A stretch of DNA of 64,000 bases from positions 312,501 to 376,500 of the forward strand of contig NZ_JAFEJA010000002.1 in the NCBI RefSeq assembly GCF_016919245.1. Reading direction: 5' to 3'. Position numbers and translations under genes: made by a program. Source of the stretch: Streptomyces zhihengii (GTDB lineage: Bacteria > Actinomycetota > Actinomycetes > Streptomycetales > Streptomycetaceae). Shown here one piece after another: positions 35,949 through 44,143 of the stretch. The notes beneath the pieces were generated by a model that saw only the letters and a program-made list of their open reading frames with translations, was not told the origin of the DNA and did no database searches. How positions within the stretch are numbered: the stretch's first letter is position 1; each line of letters starts with the position of its first letter.

Positions 35949-36328
35949 ACGACCGGGACGTATTCGAGTACGCGCTGCTGCGCGTGGTGCCGCGCGTCGA
36001 GCGCGGCGAGTGCTTCAACGCGGGCGTGGTCGTGTACTGCCGGGCGAAGTCCTTCGTCGCCGCCCGCACCCACCTCGACCCGGACAAGCTCCGGGCGCTC
36101 GACCCGCACGCCGACCTCGCCGGCGTGCGCGCCGCGCTGGGCGCCGTCGAGGGGGTCTGCCGGGGCGGCGACGACGCGGGCCAGGCCGGCGGGGACGACG
36201 CCGGGCGGCGTTTCCGCTGGCTGATCGCGCCGCGTTCGACGGTGGTGCAGCCGGGGCCGGTGCACACCGGGCTCACCGGGGACCCGGCGGCGGAGGTCGA
36301 GCGGCTGCTCGATCTGCTGGTGCGCTGA
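35945..36328 (+). CDS. DUF3037 protein coupled to the HipA-like kinase
   Basis: A 127-residue protein with the DUF3037 hallmarks: DVFEYALLRVVPRVERGECFNAGVVVYC, read in two parts, then FRWLIAPRSTVVQPGPVHTGL. It has no signal, membrane segment or HTH. GTG 35945 overlaps the upstream stop (GTGA), so it is translated from the kinase mRNA. Where I know the family, the same two-gene order recurs in distant bacteria, which argues for a functional unit. It may be a partner, substrate or antidote of the kinase; nothing in the sequence decides which. Confidence 0.83.
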   Translation: MNDRDVFEYALLRVVPRVERGECFNAGVVVYCRAKSFVAARTHLDPDKLRALDPHADLAGVRAALGAVEGVCRGGDDAGQAGGDDAGRRFRWLIAPRSTVVQPGPVHTGLTGDPAAEVERLLDLLVR

Positions 36329-36385
36329 CGTCCGCCGGACCGGGGCGCGCGGAGCCTGTGTGGGCGACGCCGCGCCCCGTCGCCG

Positions 36386-36414
36386 TTGACACCGGGTGCC
36401 AGGGCTTCTAGCGT
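36386..36414 (+). promoter_or_regulatory. HrdB-type promoter for the two SDR genes
   Basis: TTGACA (36386-36391), 17 bp, TAGCGT (36409-36414), about 105 bp before the first SDR start. The best consensus promoter seen in this window. Confidence 0.78.
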
Positions 36415-36518
36415 CCTTCCTGTCGAGGTACTAAGCGGTTGCTCAGCCCTGGTGGCGGAGAGCCCGCCGGACCCCGGCAGTCGTGATGTGACGGGCTTCA
36501 AGGGCGAGGAGAACCAGA

Positions 36519-37280
36519 ATGTCCACCACCGAGCAGCGTGTGGCTGTCGTGACCGGAGCCGCGCGGGGCATTGGCGCCGCCACCGCACTCAGGCTCGCGG
36601 CCGAGGGACGCGCGGTCGCGGTACTCGACCTCGACGAGGCGGCCTGCAAGGACACCGTCGAGAAGATCACCGCGGCGGGCGGCAAGGCGATCGCCGTCGG
36701 CTGCGACGTCTCGGACAGCGCCCAGGTGGAGGCCGCCGTGGCGCGGATCGCCGCCGAACTCGGCGCGCCGACCGTCCTCGTGAACAACGCCGGCGTGCTC
36801 CGCGACAACCTGCTCTTCAAGATGAGCGAGTCCGACTGGGACACCGTCGTCAACGTGCACCTCAAGGGCGCCTTCCTGATGGCGAAGGCCTGCCAGAAGC
36901 ACATGGTCGACGCCGGATTCGGCCGTATCGTCTCGCTCTCCTCGTCCTCCGCCCTCGGCAACCGCGGCCAGGCCAACTACGCCGCCGTCAAGGCAGGTCT
37001 CCAGGGCTTCACAAAGACGCTCGCCAAGGAACTCGGCAAGTTCGGCATCACCGCGAACGCCGTCGCCCCCGGTTTCATCGTCACCGAGATGACCGCGCAG
37101 ACCGCCGAGCGCGTCGGCATGGGCTTCGAGGACTTCCAGGCCGCCGCCGCCACCCAGATCCCCGTCCAGCGCGTGGGCCGCCCCGAGGACGTCGCGAATG
37201 CGATCGCCTTCTTCGCGGGCGACGACGCCGGATTCGTCTCGGGCCAGGTCATGTACGTGGCCGGCGGCCCGCTCAACTGA
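36519..37280 (+). CDS. fabG: Short-chain dehydrogenase, FabG-like 3-oxoacyl-ACP reductase
   Basis: A 253-residue SDR enzyme. TGAARGIG (12-19) binds NADP(H), NNAG is in place (about 89-92) and the catalytic set is Ser in SLSSSSALG with Y-x3-K in NYAAVKAG. It ends in a normal FabG C-terminus with RVGRPEDVANAIAFF and SGQVMYVAGG. Reduction of a 3-oxoacyl thioester or a related ketone is expected; the name FabG reflects family similarity, and Streptomyces have many such paralogues. GAGGAG precedes ATG. Only 16 bp separate it from a second SDR gene in the same operon. Confidence 0.85.
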   Translation: MSTTEQRVAVVTGAARGIGAATALRLAAEGRAVAVLDLDEAACKDTVEKITAAGGKAIAVGCDVSDSAQVEAAVARIAAELGAPTVLVNNAGVLRDNLLFKMSESDWDTVVNVHLKGAFLMAKACQKHMVDAGFGRIVSLSSSSALGNRGQANYAAVKAGLQGFTKTLAKELGKFGITANAVAPGFIVTEMTAQTAERVGMGFEDFQAAAATQIPVQRVGRPEDVANAIAFFAGDDAGFVSGQVMYVAGGPLN

Positions 37281-37296
37281 ACGGGGGACGGCGGAC

Positions 37297-38058
37297 ATGA
37301 CGGGAGAGATCGTGGACAGCGGCAAGGTCGCCCTCATCACCGGCGGCAGCCGGGGCATCGGCTACGGCGTCGCCGAGGCGCTGGTCGCCCGCGGCGACCG
37401 CGTGTGCATCACCGGCCGCGGTGAGGACGCGCTGAAGGAGGCGGTGGAGCGGCTGGGCGCCGACCGGGCCATCGCGGTGCCCGGCAAGGCGGCCGACGAG
37501 GGCCACCAGGCGGCCGCCGTGGCCGCCACCATGGAGGCCTTCGGCCGGGTGGACTACCTGATCAACAACGCGGGCACCAACCCGGTCTTCGGCCCCATGG
37601 CCGAGCTCGACCTGAACGTGGCGCGCAAGGTCTACGAGACCAATGTGATCTCCGCGCTGGGCTTCGCGCAGCAGACCTGGAAGGCGTGGCAGAAGGACAA
37701 CGGCGGTGCGATCGTGAACATCGCGTCCGTCGCCGGCGTCTCCGCGTCGCCCTTCATCGGCGCCTACGGCATGAGCAAGGCGGCCATGGTCAACCTGACC
37801 CTCCAGCTCGCGCACGAGTTCGCGCCGATCGTGCGGGTCAACGCCATCGCCCCCGCGGTGATCAAGACCAAGTTCGCCGAGGCGCTCTACGAGGGCAGGG
37901 AGGCCGAGGCGGCCGCCGCCTACCCGCTGGGCCGGCTCGGCGTGCCCGAGGACATCGGCGGAGCGGCCGCGTTCCTCACCTCCGCACAATCCGACTGGAT
38001 CACAGGGCAGACGCTCGTCGTCGATGGGGGTATCTTCCTCAACGCGGGTGTGCACTGA
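37297..38058 (+). CDS. Short-chain dehydrogenase/reductase
   Basis: A 253-residue SDR enzyme with TGGSRGIG (NAD(P)-binding), NNAGTN and the catalytic S...Y-x3-K (NIASVAGVS then AYGMSKAAM). It ends in LGVPEDIGGAAAFL and TGQTLVVDGG. It is a paralogue of the gene upstream but clearly different in the substrate loop. ATG 37297 follows a G-rich site (GGGGGACGGCGG). It is the second gene of a two-gene operon. Possible substrates include 3-oxoacyl or hydroxylated alkyl compounds, unproven. Confidence 0.86.
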   Translation: MTGEIVDSGKVALITGGSRGIGYGVAEALVARGDRVCITGRGEDALKEAVERLGADRAIAVPGKAADEGHQAAAVAATMEAFGRVDYLINNAGTNPVFGPMAELDLNVARKVYETNVISALGFAQQTWKAWQKDNGGAIVNIASVAGVSASPFIGAYGMSKAAMVNLTLQLAHEFAPIVRVNAIAPAVIKTKFAEALYEGREAEAAAAYPLGRLGVPEDIGGAAAFLTSAQSDWITGQTLVVDGGIFLNAGVH

Positions 38059-38109
38059 CGCCACCGCATCGGACCGCTTCGGCGCGGTCTGTTCCTGAAT
38101 GATCCAAGT

Positions 38110-38144
38110 GCCCCGCCCGGACTGTCAGATGGACCCGGCGGGGC
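38110..38144 (+). terminator. Terminator after the SDR operon
   Basis: GCCCCGCC (38110-38117) pairs with GGCGGGGC (38137-38144) around a 19-nt loop. A second short stem lies at 38071-38088. Confidence 0.6.
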
Positions 38145-38190
38145 GCTGCGGTATGGTTCGCCGACCCATGGCTGAACGAGGAGCGTGCAC

Positions 38191-39771
38191 GTGTTCTACC
38201 GGACCTGTCTGCAGGCCGCTGCAGCCCTAGCGTCCATATCTCTGCTGGCGGGATGCGGTGTCTTCTCCGACGGGGACGACGGCGGCAAGCAGGAGATAGC
38301 CGTCGGTACGACCAGTGAGCCGAGTACGCTCGATCCCGCCGCGGCCTGGGACGGCTCCTGGGAGCTCTACCGCAACGTCTTCCAGACGCTGGTGAGCTTC
38401 CCGACCGGTTCGACCACCCCGCAGCCGGACGCGGCCCAGGGGTGCCGGTTCACGGACACCTCCAACAAGGTCTTCGAGTGCAAGCTCCGGTCCGGGCTCA
38501 AGTTCACCAACGGCGAGGCCCTCGACGCCGCCGCCGTCAAGCACTCCATCGACCGCATCCGCACCATCGACGCGGAGAGCGGGCCCACCGGTCTGCTCGG
38601 CTCCCTCGACCGGGTCACCGTCTCCGGGGACGACACCGTCACCTTCCGCCTCAAGACCCCGGACGCCACGTTCCCGTTCATCCTGGCGACCCCCGCCATG
38701 TCGATCGTGCCGCCCTCGCAGTACCCCGCGGACGAGCTCCGCAAGGACGGCAAGCTCACCGGCTCCGGCCCGTACGCCCTGGAGTCGTACACCAAGGGCA
38801 AGAGTGCCGAGCTGACCCGTTTCGAGGGGTACAAGGGCTTCGCCAAGGTCAGGAACGAAGCCGTCACGATCCGGTACTTCCAGGACTCGGACGTGATGAT
38901 GAAGGCGCTGAAGGACCGGACGATCGACGCGATCAACCGCGGTCTCACCGCCGAGGAGGTCGTCGAGCTCCAGGAGAAGAAGCCTGAGGTCGCCCACCTC
39001 CAGCTCGTCGAGACCGTCGGCGCCGACATCCGCTACCTGGTCTTCAACCCCGAGGACCCGAAGGCCGGCAAGCTCGCCGTGCGCCGCGCGGTCGCCCAGA
39101 TCATCGACCGGGGCGCGCTCGTCCAGAAGGTCTACCACGGCACCGCCGAGCCGCTGTACTCCATGGTCCCCAAGGGCATCGCCGGGCACACCACGGAGTT
39201 CTACGACCGCTTCGGCGAGCCCAACGCGGCCAAGGCCGAGGAGATCCTCGAGGACGCCGGCATCACCGCGCCGGTCTCGATGAAGTTCTGGTACACCACC
39301 GACCGGTACGGCTCCTCGACCGCCCCCGAGTTCGCCGAGATCAAGCGGCAGCTGGAGGACACCGGCCTCTTCCGGATCACCCTGGAGGGCAAGCCCTGGA
39401 CCGAGTTCCAGGCGGGCTACCAGGGCGGCGAGTACCCGGTCTTCGGCCGCGGCTGGTTCCCCGACTTCCCGGACCCGGACAACTTCATCGCCCCCTTCGT
39501 GGGCGCCAAGAACGTGCTGGGCACCCCGTACGAGAGCCCCGAGATCACCGAGCAGCTCCTGCCGCAGTCCCGCCGCGAGAGCGACCGCGGAGCGGTCACC
39601 GGCCAGTTCGAGCGGGCGCAGGAGATCCTCGTCGACGACGTGCGGCTGCTGCCCCTGTGGCAGGGCAAGCTGTACGTGGCGGCCAGCGAGGAGATCGGCG
39701 GCGGCGAGAACGCGCTCGACCCGCAGACCGTCATGCAGATGTGGGAGCTGTACCGCAAGAAGAGCTGGTGA
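38191..39771 (+). CDS. ABC transporter substrate-binding lipoprotein (peptide/nickel family 5)
   Basis: A 526-residue solute-binding lipoprotein of family 5. The signal peptide ends in LLAGCG with the lipid cysteine at about residue 22. It is followed by the mature part with SEPSTLDPA, LRSGLKFTNGEALDAAAVKHS, GSGPYAL and PVFGRGWFPDFPDPDN, the usual landmarks. No permease or ATPase genes of the ABC system are near. GAGGAG (38178-38183) is 7 nt before GTG 38191, so that start is chosen over GTG 38185. TATGGT at 38151-38156 may be its -10 box. The ligand is probably a small peptide or a related compound. Confidence 0.9.
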   Translation: MFYRTCLQAAAALASISLLAGCGVFSDGDDGGKQEIAVGTTSEPSTLDPAAAWDGSWELYRNVFQTLVSFPTGSTTPQPDAAQGCRFTDTSNKVFECKLRSGLKFTNGEALDAAAVKHSIDRIRTIDAESGPTGLLGSLDRVTVSGDDTVTFRLKTPDATFPFILATPAMSIVPPSQYPADELRKDGKLTGSGPYALESYTKGKSAELTRFEGYKGFAKVRNEAVTIRYFQDSDVMMKALKDRTIDAINRGLTAEEVVELQEKKPEVAHLQLVETVGADIRYLVFNPEDPKAGKLAVRRAVAQIIDRGALVQKVYHGTAEPLYSMVPKGIAGHTTEFYDRFGEPNAAKAEEILEDAGITAPVSMKFWYTTDRYGSSTAPEFAEIKRQLEDTGLFRITLEGKPWTEFQAGYQGGEYPVFGRGWFPDFPDPDNFIAPFVGAKNVLGTPYESPEITEQLLPQSRRESDRGAVTGQFERAQEILVDDVRLLPLWQGKLYVAASEEIGGGENALDPQTVMQMWELYRKKSW

Positions 39772-39853
39772 CCTGAGTGTCAGTGGTGGCGGGTAGGTTC
39801 GGGGACGCCGGTTCCGGGATCCCGGAACCACCCGTCCACCGGAGGTTGTTGAC

Positions 39854-40537
39854 GTGACCGACACCGACATGCTGCCCGAGTCCTGGCGCGGCGTCCTCGG
39901 CGAGGAGCTCCAGAAGCCGTACTTCGCGGAGCTCACCGAATTCGTCGAGAAGGAGCGGGCGAACGGGCCGGTCTACCCGCCCCGCTCCGAGGTGTTCGCC
40001 GCGCTCGACGCCACCCCGTACGACAAGGTGAAGGTCCTCGTCCTGGGCCAGGACCCGTACCACGGTGAGGGCCAGGGCCACGGTCTGTGCTTCTCGGTCC
40101 GCCCCGGTGTGAAGACGCCGCCCTCCCTGCGCAACATCTACAAGGAGATGCAGGAGGAGCTCGGCCTGCCGGTGCCCGACAACGGCTATCTGATGCCCTG
40201 GGCCGAGCAGGGCGTCCTGCTGCTGAACGCGGTGCTCACGGTCCGCGCCGGCGAGGCCAACTCCCACAAGGGCAAGGGCTGGGAGAAGGTCACCGACGCG
40301 GTGATCCGCGCCGTCGCCTCGCGCCCCGACCCGGCGGTCTTCGTGCTCTGGGGCAACTACGCGCAGAAGAAGCTGCCGCTGATCGACGAGAGCCGCCATG
40401 TGGTCGTCAAGGGCGCCCACCCCTCGCCGCTCTCGGCGAAGAAGTTCTTCGGATCCCGTCCGTTCACCCAGATCAACGAGGCCGTCGCGGCACAGGGCCA
40501 CGAGCCGATCGACTGGCGCATCCCGGACATCGGCTGA
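39854..40537 (+). CDS. ung: Uracil-DNA glycosylase
   Basis: A 227-residue family 1 UDG that removes uracil from DNA in base excision repair. The water-activating loop GQDPYHGEGQGHGLCFS contains the catalytic D67, and the DNA-intercalation loop HPSPLSA starts at H189. The length is normal. CGGAGG (39840-39845) precedes GTG 39854. It is monocistronic with an inverted repeat after it. Streptomyces usually have two such genes, so this may not be the only UDG. Confidence 0.96.
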   Translation: MTDTDMLPESWRGVLGEELQKPYFAELTEFVEKERANGPVYPPRSEVFAALDATPYDKVKVLVLGQDPYHGEGQGHGLCFSVRPGVKTPPSLRNIYKEMQEELGLPVPDNGYLMPWAEQGVLLLNAVLTVRAGEANSHKGKGWEKVTDAVIRAVASRPDPAVFVLWGNYAQKKLPLIDESRHVVVKGAHPSPLSAKKFFGSRPFTQINEAVAAQGHEPIDWRIPDIG

Positions 40538-40564
40538 GCCGGCGCCCCGTTCACACCGCCGGCT

Positions 40565-40596
40565 GACAGGTTCGGGCCCGACCGCCCGAGCCTGTC
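40565..40596 (+). terminator. Terminator after ung
   Basis: A 13-bp stem with one G-T wobble (40565-40577 with 40584-40596) and a 6-nt loop. Confidence 0.75.
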
Positions 40597-40665
40597 CGGG
40601 ATTGCCCGGACGGGCGGTTAGCGTCAGGACCGCGGCAGGGTGCCGTGCGGACGCGGGAGGCCGTC

Positions 40666-41115
40666 GTGACGGAACAGCAGCAGGCGCCACAGGACGCGGT
40701 GACGACCCGCATCGGGCAGGCGGTCATGCTGCTGCACGGCGGGGACCGGGAGGAGGCGAGGAACCGCCTCGCGCTGATCTGGTCGGAGATCGCCGACGCC
40801 GGTGACGCCCTCGACCGGTGCACGCTCGCGCACTACATGGCCGACGCCCAGGACGACCCCGACGACGAACTCGCCTGGGACCTGCGCGCCCTGGCCGCCG
40901 CGGACGGCGCCGACGAGGCGGTCGCGGTCCGGGTGTTCTACCCCGCGCTCCACCTCAACCTCGCCGCCGACTACGTCAGGCTGAGCCGCCCGGCGGCCGC
41001 CCGGGACCACCTGGCCCGGGCGCGCGCGGCGAGCGGCGCCCTGGCGGACGACGGGTACGGCCACGGGGTGCGTGCGGCGATCGACCGTCTGTCGCACACC
41101 CTGGGGCCCGCCTGA
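40666..41115 (+). CDS. Conserved hypothetical TPR-like protein
   Basis: A 149-residue soluble protein, all-helical by pattern. HGGDREEARNRLALIWSEI and LHLNLAADYVRLSRPAAARDH, each read in parts, resemble tetratricopeptide repeats, with paired helices and conserved small residues. No catalytic motif is visible. GTG 40666 is chosen because GGGAGG (40655-40660) is 5 nt upstream; the frame runs back to 40645. Similar short proteins are found in many Streptomyces, but I cannot name a role. Confidence 0.68.
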   Translation: MTEQQQAPQDAVTTRIGQAVMLLHGGDREEARNRLALIWSEIADAGDALDRCTLAHYMADAQDDPDDELAWDLRALAAADGADEAVAVRVFYPALHLNLAADYVRLSRPAAARDHLARARAASGALADDGYGHGVRAAIDRLSHTLGPA

Positions 41116-41178
41116 CCGCCGCCGGCCGCGTCTTCGGCGCCGCGGCGCCCACCGCTCCCGTGCCCGTACGTGTGCCCG

Positions 41179-41415
41179 TCATCGCCGTACCTCCGCTCCG
41201 TGCGTGCCCCGGGGGGCGCCGGTGCGCAGCGCGGTCTCCAGGGCGTCCCGGGCGGGGCCGGGGAGGAGCTGCGGATCCCCCTCCGCGGGCGTGGTGGCCG
41301 CGGGTGCCGGGGCGGGGGAGGGCGGCGGCGGTGCCGCGGGCACCGGCACACCGCCGGTGGTCGTCCAGGCCGCCAGCCCGATCAGGAGCGCCACTGTCGT
41401 CTTCGTTCGCTGCAC
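41179..41415 (-). CDS. Small exported or membrane-anchored hypothetical protein
   Basis: A 78-residue protein beginning with a basic residue pair, then TKTTVALLIGLAAWTTTGG as a signal-like or membrane helix and a proline/alanine-rich (PAAPPPPSPAPAPA) part. It may be exported and anchored or cleaved. The frame is open further upstream, so a longer form (99 residues, from 41478) is possible. There is no clear ribosome site. I do not recognise the family; a call based only on composition. Confidence 0.45.
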   Translation of the reverse strand: MQRTKTTVALLIGLAAWTTTGGVPVPAAPPPPSPAPAPAATTPAEGDPQLLPGPARDALETALRTGAPRGTHGAEVRR

Positions 41416-41515
41416 CCGCGCAACTCTGCTGTGCGCGCGGGGGGTTGCCGGGGAGTACGGGCCGTGAATGGCCCGCACGGGTGACGCGTTTTTCGGCCGA
41501 CCCGGCGGGGGTGGC

Positions 41516-42028
41516 TCATTCGCCGGTCACACCGTCGATCGCCTCGCGCAGCAGGTCGGCGTGGCCGTTGTGGCGGGCGTACTCCTCGATCATGTGGGTG
41601 AGGATCCAGCGCAGGTTGAACGGCTCGCCCCGGCGTGACTTCCGGACGGAGAGGTCGTCGAGTCCGTGCGCGGCGGTCACCTCGCGGGCGGCGGCGACCT
41701 CCGCCCGCCAGTCGGCGAGGGTGGCCTCCCAGGTGGTCTCCCCGGTGGTGCGGAAGTCGCCGTCCGGGTCCTCGTCGGAGTAGTAGAGGGGCTCGATCTC
41801 CTCGCCGGCCATGACCATGCGGAACCACCAGCGCTCCACGTCGGCGACATGGCGCACCAGGCCCATCAGGGTCAGCGTCGACGGGGTCACCGACGGGGTG
41901 CGCAACTGCGCGTCGGTGAGCCCCTCGCACTTCATCAGCAAGGTGTCCCGGTGGTACTCCAGGAAGCCGGTCAGCATCTCGCGTTCGGCGGCGGTGGTCT
42001 CGGGCTCGGTGCGCTTGTCGGTCGTCAT
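41516..42028 (-). CDS. DinB/DUF664-family protein
   Basis: A 170-residue four-helix DinB-like protein of the DUF664 (mini-circle protein) type. The three expected metal ligands can be seen: H in LVRHVADVERWW and HxxxH in EEYARHNGHADLLRE. These proteins bind divalent metal, and many in actinomycetes act as mycothiol-dependent thiol-transfer enzymes. MTTDKRT at 42028 is chosen because AGGA lies about 8 nt before it; ATG 42037 would be too close to any site. The gene shares direction with the tetR gene 41 bp upstream and may be co-transcribed. Confidence 0.85.
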   Translation of the reverse strand: MTTDKRTEPETTAAEREMLTGFLEYHRDTLLMKCEGLTDAQLRTPSVTPSTLTLMGLVRHVADVERWWFRMVMAGEEIEPLYYSDEDPDGDFRTTGETTWEATLADWRAEVAAAREVTAAHGLDDLSVRKSRRGEPFNLRWILTHMIEEYARHNGHADLLREAIDGVTGE

Positions 42029-42069
42029 GGCCGTCATCCTGATCGACCCGGCCCCCCGGTGGCCAGCGG

Positions 42070-42684
42070 TTATTCCGCCCGCCCGGTGCCGAGCATCCCC
42101 CGCAGCAACTCGTCGAACCCGGTCCGCAGTTCCTCCGGCGAGGGGACGGCGCTGTGGTACGAGCCGATGGCGCAGGAGAGCATCAGCCCCTCGCACCACG
42201 CCACCAGCGACAGCGCGTGGCGTTCGGGCTCCGCCGAGCCGCCCGCCGCCATCAGCGCGACCAGCGGCTCCCGGAAGCGGGCCCCGGTGTTGTCGTAGAA
42301 GTCGCGCAGCTCCGGCCGGCGGCCGGCCTCCAGGGCCAGCTCGTAGCGGGCGACGAGCAGGTCGGGGTGCCGGGTCAGATAGCGGTGGAGGGCGAGCGCC
42401 ATGGCCTCCACGAGCGGGGGCCGCCCGCCGGCGGGGGCGGGCATCCCGTCGATGGTCAGCACCGCCGCCTCGCGCTCGGCGAGCCGGCGCACGGCGGCCT
42501 GGAGCAGGGCGAGCCGGGTGCGGGCGTGGTTGGAGGTGGACCCCTGGGGCAGACCGGCCGCCTCGTCCACCGCGCGATGGGTCAGCCCCCGCATCCCGCG
42601 CTCGGCGAGCAGGGCGAGCGCGGTGTCGGCGATCAGCTCGGTGCGGGCGGCGCCGGAGGGGTGGGGGGCGGTGCGTGCGGCCAT
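42070..42684 (-). CDS. TetR-family transcriptional regulator
   Basis: A 204-residue TetR protein. The N-terminal helix-turn-helix (about 15-60) reads LIADTALALLAERGMRGLTHRAVDEAAGLPQGS, here in two overlapping parts, then TSNHARTRLALL. The C-terminal ligand domain (about 75-200) is variable, as expected. It is divergent from an FAD-dependent monooxygenase gene across a 82-bp region with two matching palindromes, so it is the likely repressor of that gene and of itself. Ligand unknown, perhaps a substrate of the monooxygenase. Confidence 0.9.
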   Translation of the reverse strand: MAARTAPHPSGAARTELIADTALALLAERGMRGLTHRAVDEAAGLPQGSTSNHARTRLALLQAAVRRLAEREAAVLTIDGMPAPAGGRPPLVEAMALALHRYLTRHPDLLVARYELALEAGRRPELRDFYDNTGARFREPLVALMAAGGSAEPERHALSLVAWCEGLMLSCAIGSYHSAVPSPEELRTGFDELLRGMLGTGRAE

Positions 42685-42704
42685 GGGGGCAATCTACCGC
42701 GATC

Positions 42705-42746
42705 ACTACACCTGTAGTACGGTGGCCGTGTCACTACAGGTGTAGT
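42705..42746. promoter_or_regulatory. Two TetR operators between tetR and the FAD monooxygenase
   Basis: ACTACACCTGTAGT (42705-42718) and ACTACAGGTGTAGT (42733-42746) are reverse complements of each other, and each is itself a dyad of ACTACA and TGTAGT. They are centred 28 bp apart, near three helix turns, covering the divergent promoters. Confidence 0.85.
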
Positions 42747-42766
42747 TTCGGCATCGAGGAGCAGCC

Positions 42767-43996
42767 ATGTCCGGATCCAGCGCGGCCGCGCGCGCCGTCG
42801 TCGTCGGCAGCGGAATCGGCGGACTCACCGCGGCGGTCGCCCTCCACCAGCGGGGCTGGGAGGTCACCGTCCTGGAGCGGGCGCCCTCCCTGCGGCCCGT
42901 CGGCGCGGGCATCGCGCTCGCCCCCAACTCCCAGCGCGCGCTCGACGTCATCGGCCTCGGCGAGGAGATCCGCTCCCTCGCCGCCTGGCAGGGCGCCGGC
43001 GGCATGCGCACCCCCGCCGGGCGCTGGCTCTCCCGCACCGACGCCACCGCCGCGGCCGAACGCTTCGGCGGCCCCCTCGTCCTGCTGCACCGCTCGACCC
43101 TCGTCGAGCGCCTCGCCGCCCGGCTGCCCGACGGCGCCGTCCGCACCGGCTGCCCGGCCGGGCTCGCCGACCCGGGCACGGCCGGCGGCGCCCCCGCCCG
43201 CGTCACCACCCCCGACGGCGACATCGAGGCGGAGCTCGTCGTCGGCGCCGACGGCATCCACTCCGGCGTCCGCCGCGCGCTCTTCCCCGCCCACCCCGGC
43301 CCCCGCTACTCCGGCTTCACCACCTGGCGCGTCGTCGTCCCCGCCCCCGAGGCCCCCTTCGCACCGCACGAGACCTGGGGCCCCGGCTCCCTGTGGGGCA
43401 CCCAGCCGCTGGCCGACGGCCGGGTGTACGCCTACGCCGCCGCCGTCGCGCCCGAGGGCGGGCGCGCCGCCGACGAACAGGCCGAACTCCTCGGCCGCTT
43501 CGGCCACTGGCACGACCCCGTCCCGGCCGTCATCGCCGCCGCCTCACCCGGCACGGTGCTCCGCAACGACGTCCACCACATGATCGACCCGCTGCCCGCC
43601 CACCACCGCGGCCGCACCGCCCTCGTCGGCGACGCCGCCCACGCCATGGCCCCCACCCTCGGCCAGGGCGGGAACCAGGCCATCGAGGACGCGGTCGTGC
43701 TCGCCCACCACGCGCCGCCCGGCGGGGACCTCGGGGCCGGGCTCGCCGCCCACAGCGCCGTCCGGCTGCCGCGCACCACCGCCGTCGTGCGCAAGTCCGC
43801 TCAGGTCGCGCGGATGATGGCGCTGCGCGGCGCGCCCGCGGTCGCCGTCCGCGACGCCCTCATGGCCACCGTCTCCCGCCTCGGGCCCGGCCTGGTCCTG
43901 CGCACCTTCGACGGCATCGCCGACTGGCGCCCGCCGCAGCGCACGTATGCTTCCGGGGCACACGGCGTGCACGACGGACGGCCGGCGCAGCACTGA
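42767..43996 (+). CDS. FAD-dependent monooxygenase (PHBH/UbiH type)
   Basis: A 409-residue class A flavin monooxygenase. VVVGSGIGGLTAAVAL near the N-terminus is the FAD GxGxxG motif, GADGIHSGVR the DG motif (about 162-171), and LVGDAAHAMAPTLGQGGNQA the GD motif (about 285-305). An NADPH-using aromatic or polycyclic hydroxylase is expected. GAGGAG precedes ATG 42767. Its promoter region contains two TetR sites. The C-terminal 25 residues are irregular, which is common. No biosynthetic cluster surrounds it, so a detoxifying role is as likely as a biosynthetic one. Confidence 0.9.
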   Translation: MSGSSAAARAVVVGSGIGGLTAAVALHQRGWEVTVLERAPSLRPVGAGIALAPNSQRALDVIGLGEEIRSLAAWQGAGGMRTPAGRWLSRTDATAAAERFGGPLVLLHRSTLVERLAARLPDGAVRTGCPAGLADPGTAGGAPARVTTPDGDIEAELVVGADGIHSGVRRALFPAHPGPRYSGFTTWRVVVPAPEAPFAPHETWGPGSLWGTQPLADGRVYAYAAAVAPEGGRAADEQAELLGRFGHWHDPVPAVIAAASPGTVLRNDVHHMIDPLPAHHRGRTALVGDAAHAMAPTLGQGGNQAIEDAVVLAHHAPPGGDLGAGLAAHSAVRLPRTTAVVRKSAQVARMMALRGAPAVAVRDALMATVSRLGPGLVLRTFDGIADWRPPQRTYASGAHGVHDGRPAQH

Positions 43997-44035
43997 CGCC
44001 GAGGCCGGCACGGTGCGGGGCCCGCCCCCGCCGCC

Positions 44036-44060
44036 GCCCGGCGCCGACGCGGCGCCGGGC
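44036..44060 (+). terminator. Terminator after the FAD monooxygenase
   Basis: GCCCGGCGCC-GACGC-GGCGCCGGGC, a perfect 10-bp stem 40 nt after the stop, before the next gene starts at 44144. Confidence 0.7.
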
Positions 44061-44143
44061 ACCCGAGGCGCCGGCACCGCACCCGGCGCCGGCCAGGACG
44101 ACGCCCGCGCCCACGGCGCCGGCACGCATCGAATGGAGACCCC

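Noticed and set aside
36519..38058. Part of a polyketide or antibiotic gene cluster because of two SDR genes
   Set aside because: No synthase, carrier protein or other tailoring genes are near; an ordinary two-gene operon.
41516..42028. Confusion of this DinB-family protein with DNA polymerase IV DinB
   Set aside because: It is the small four-helix metalloprotein family of the same name; the polymerase is the gene at 11866.
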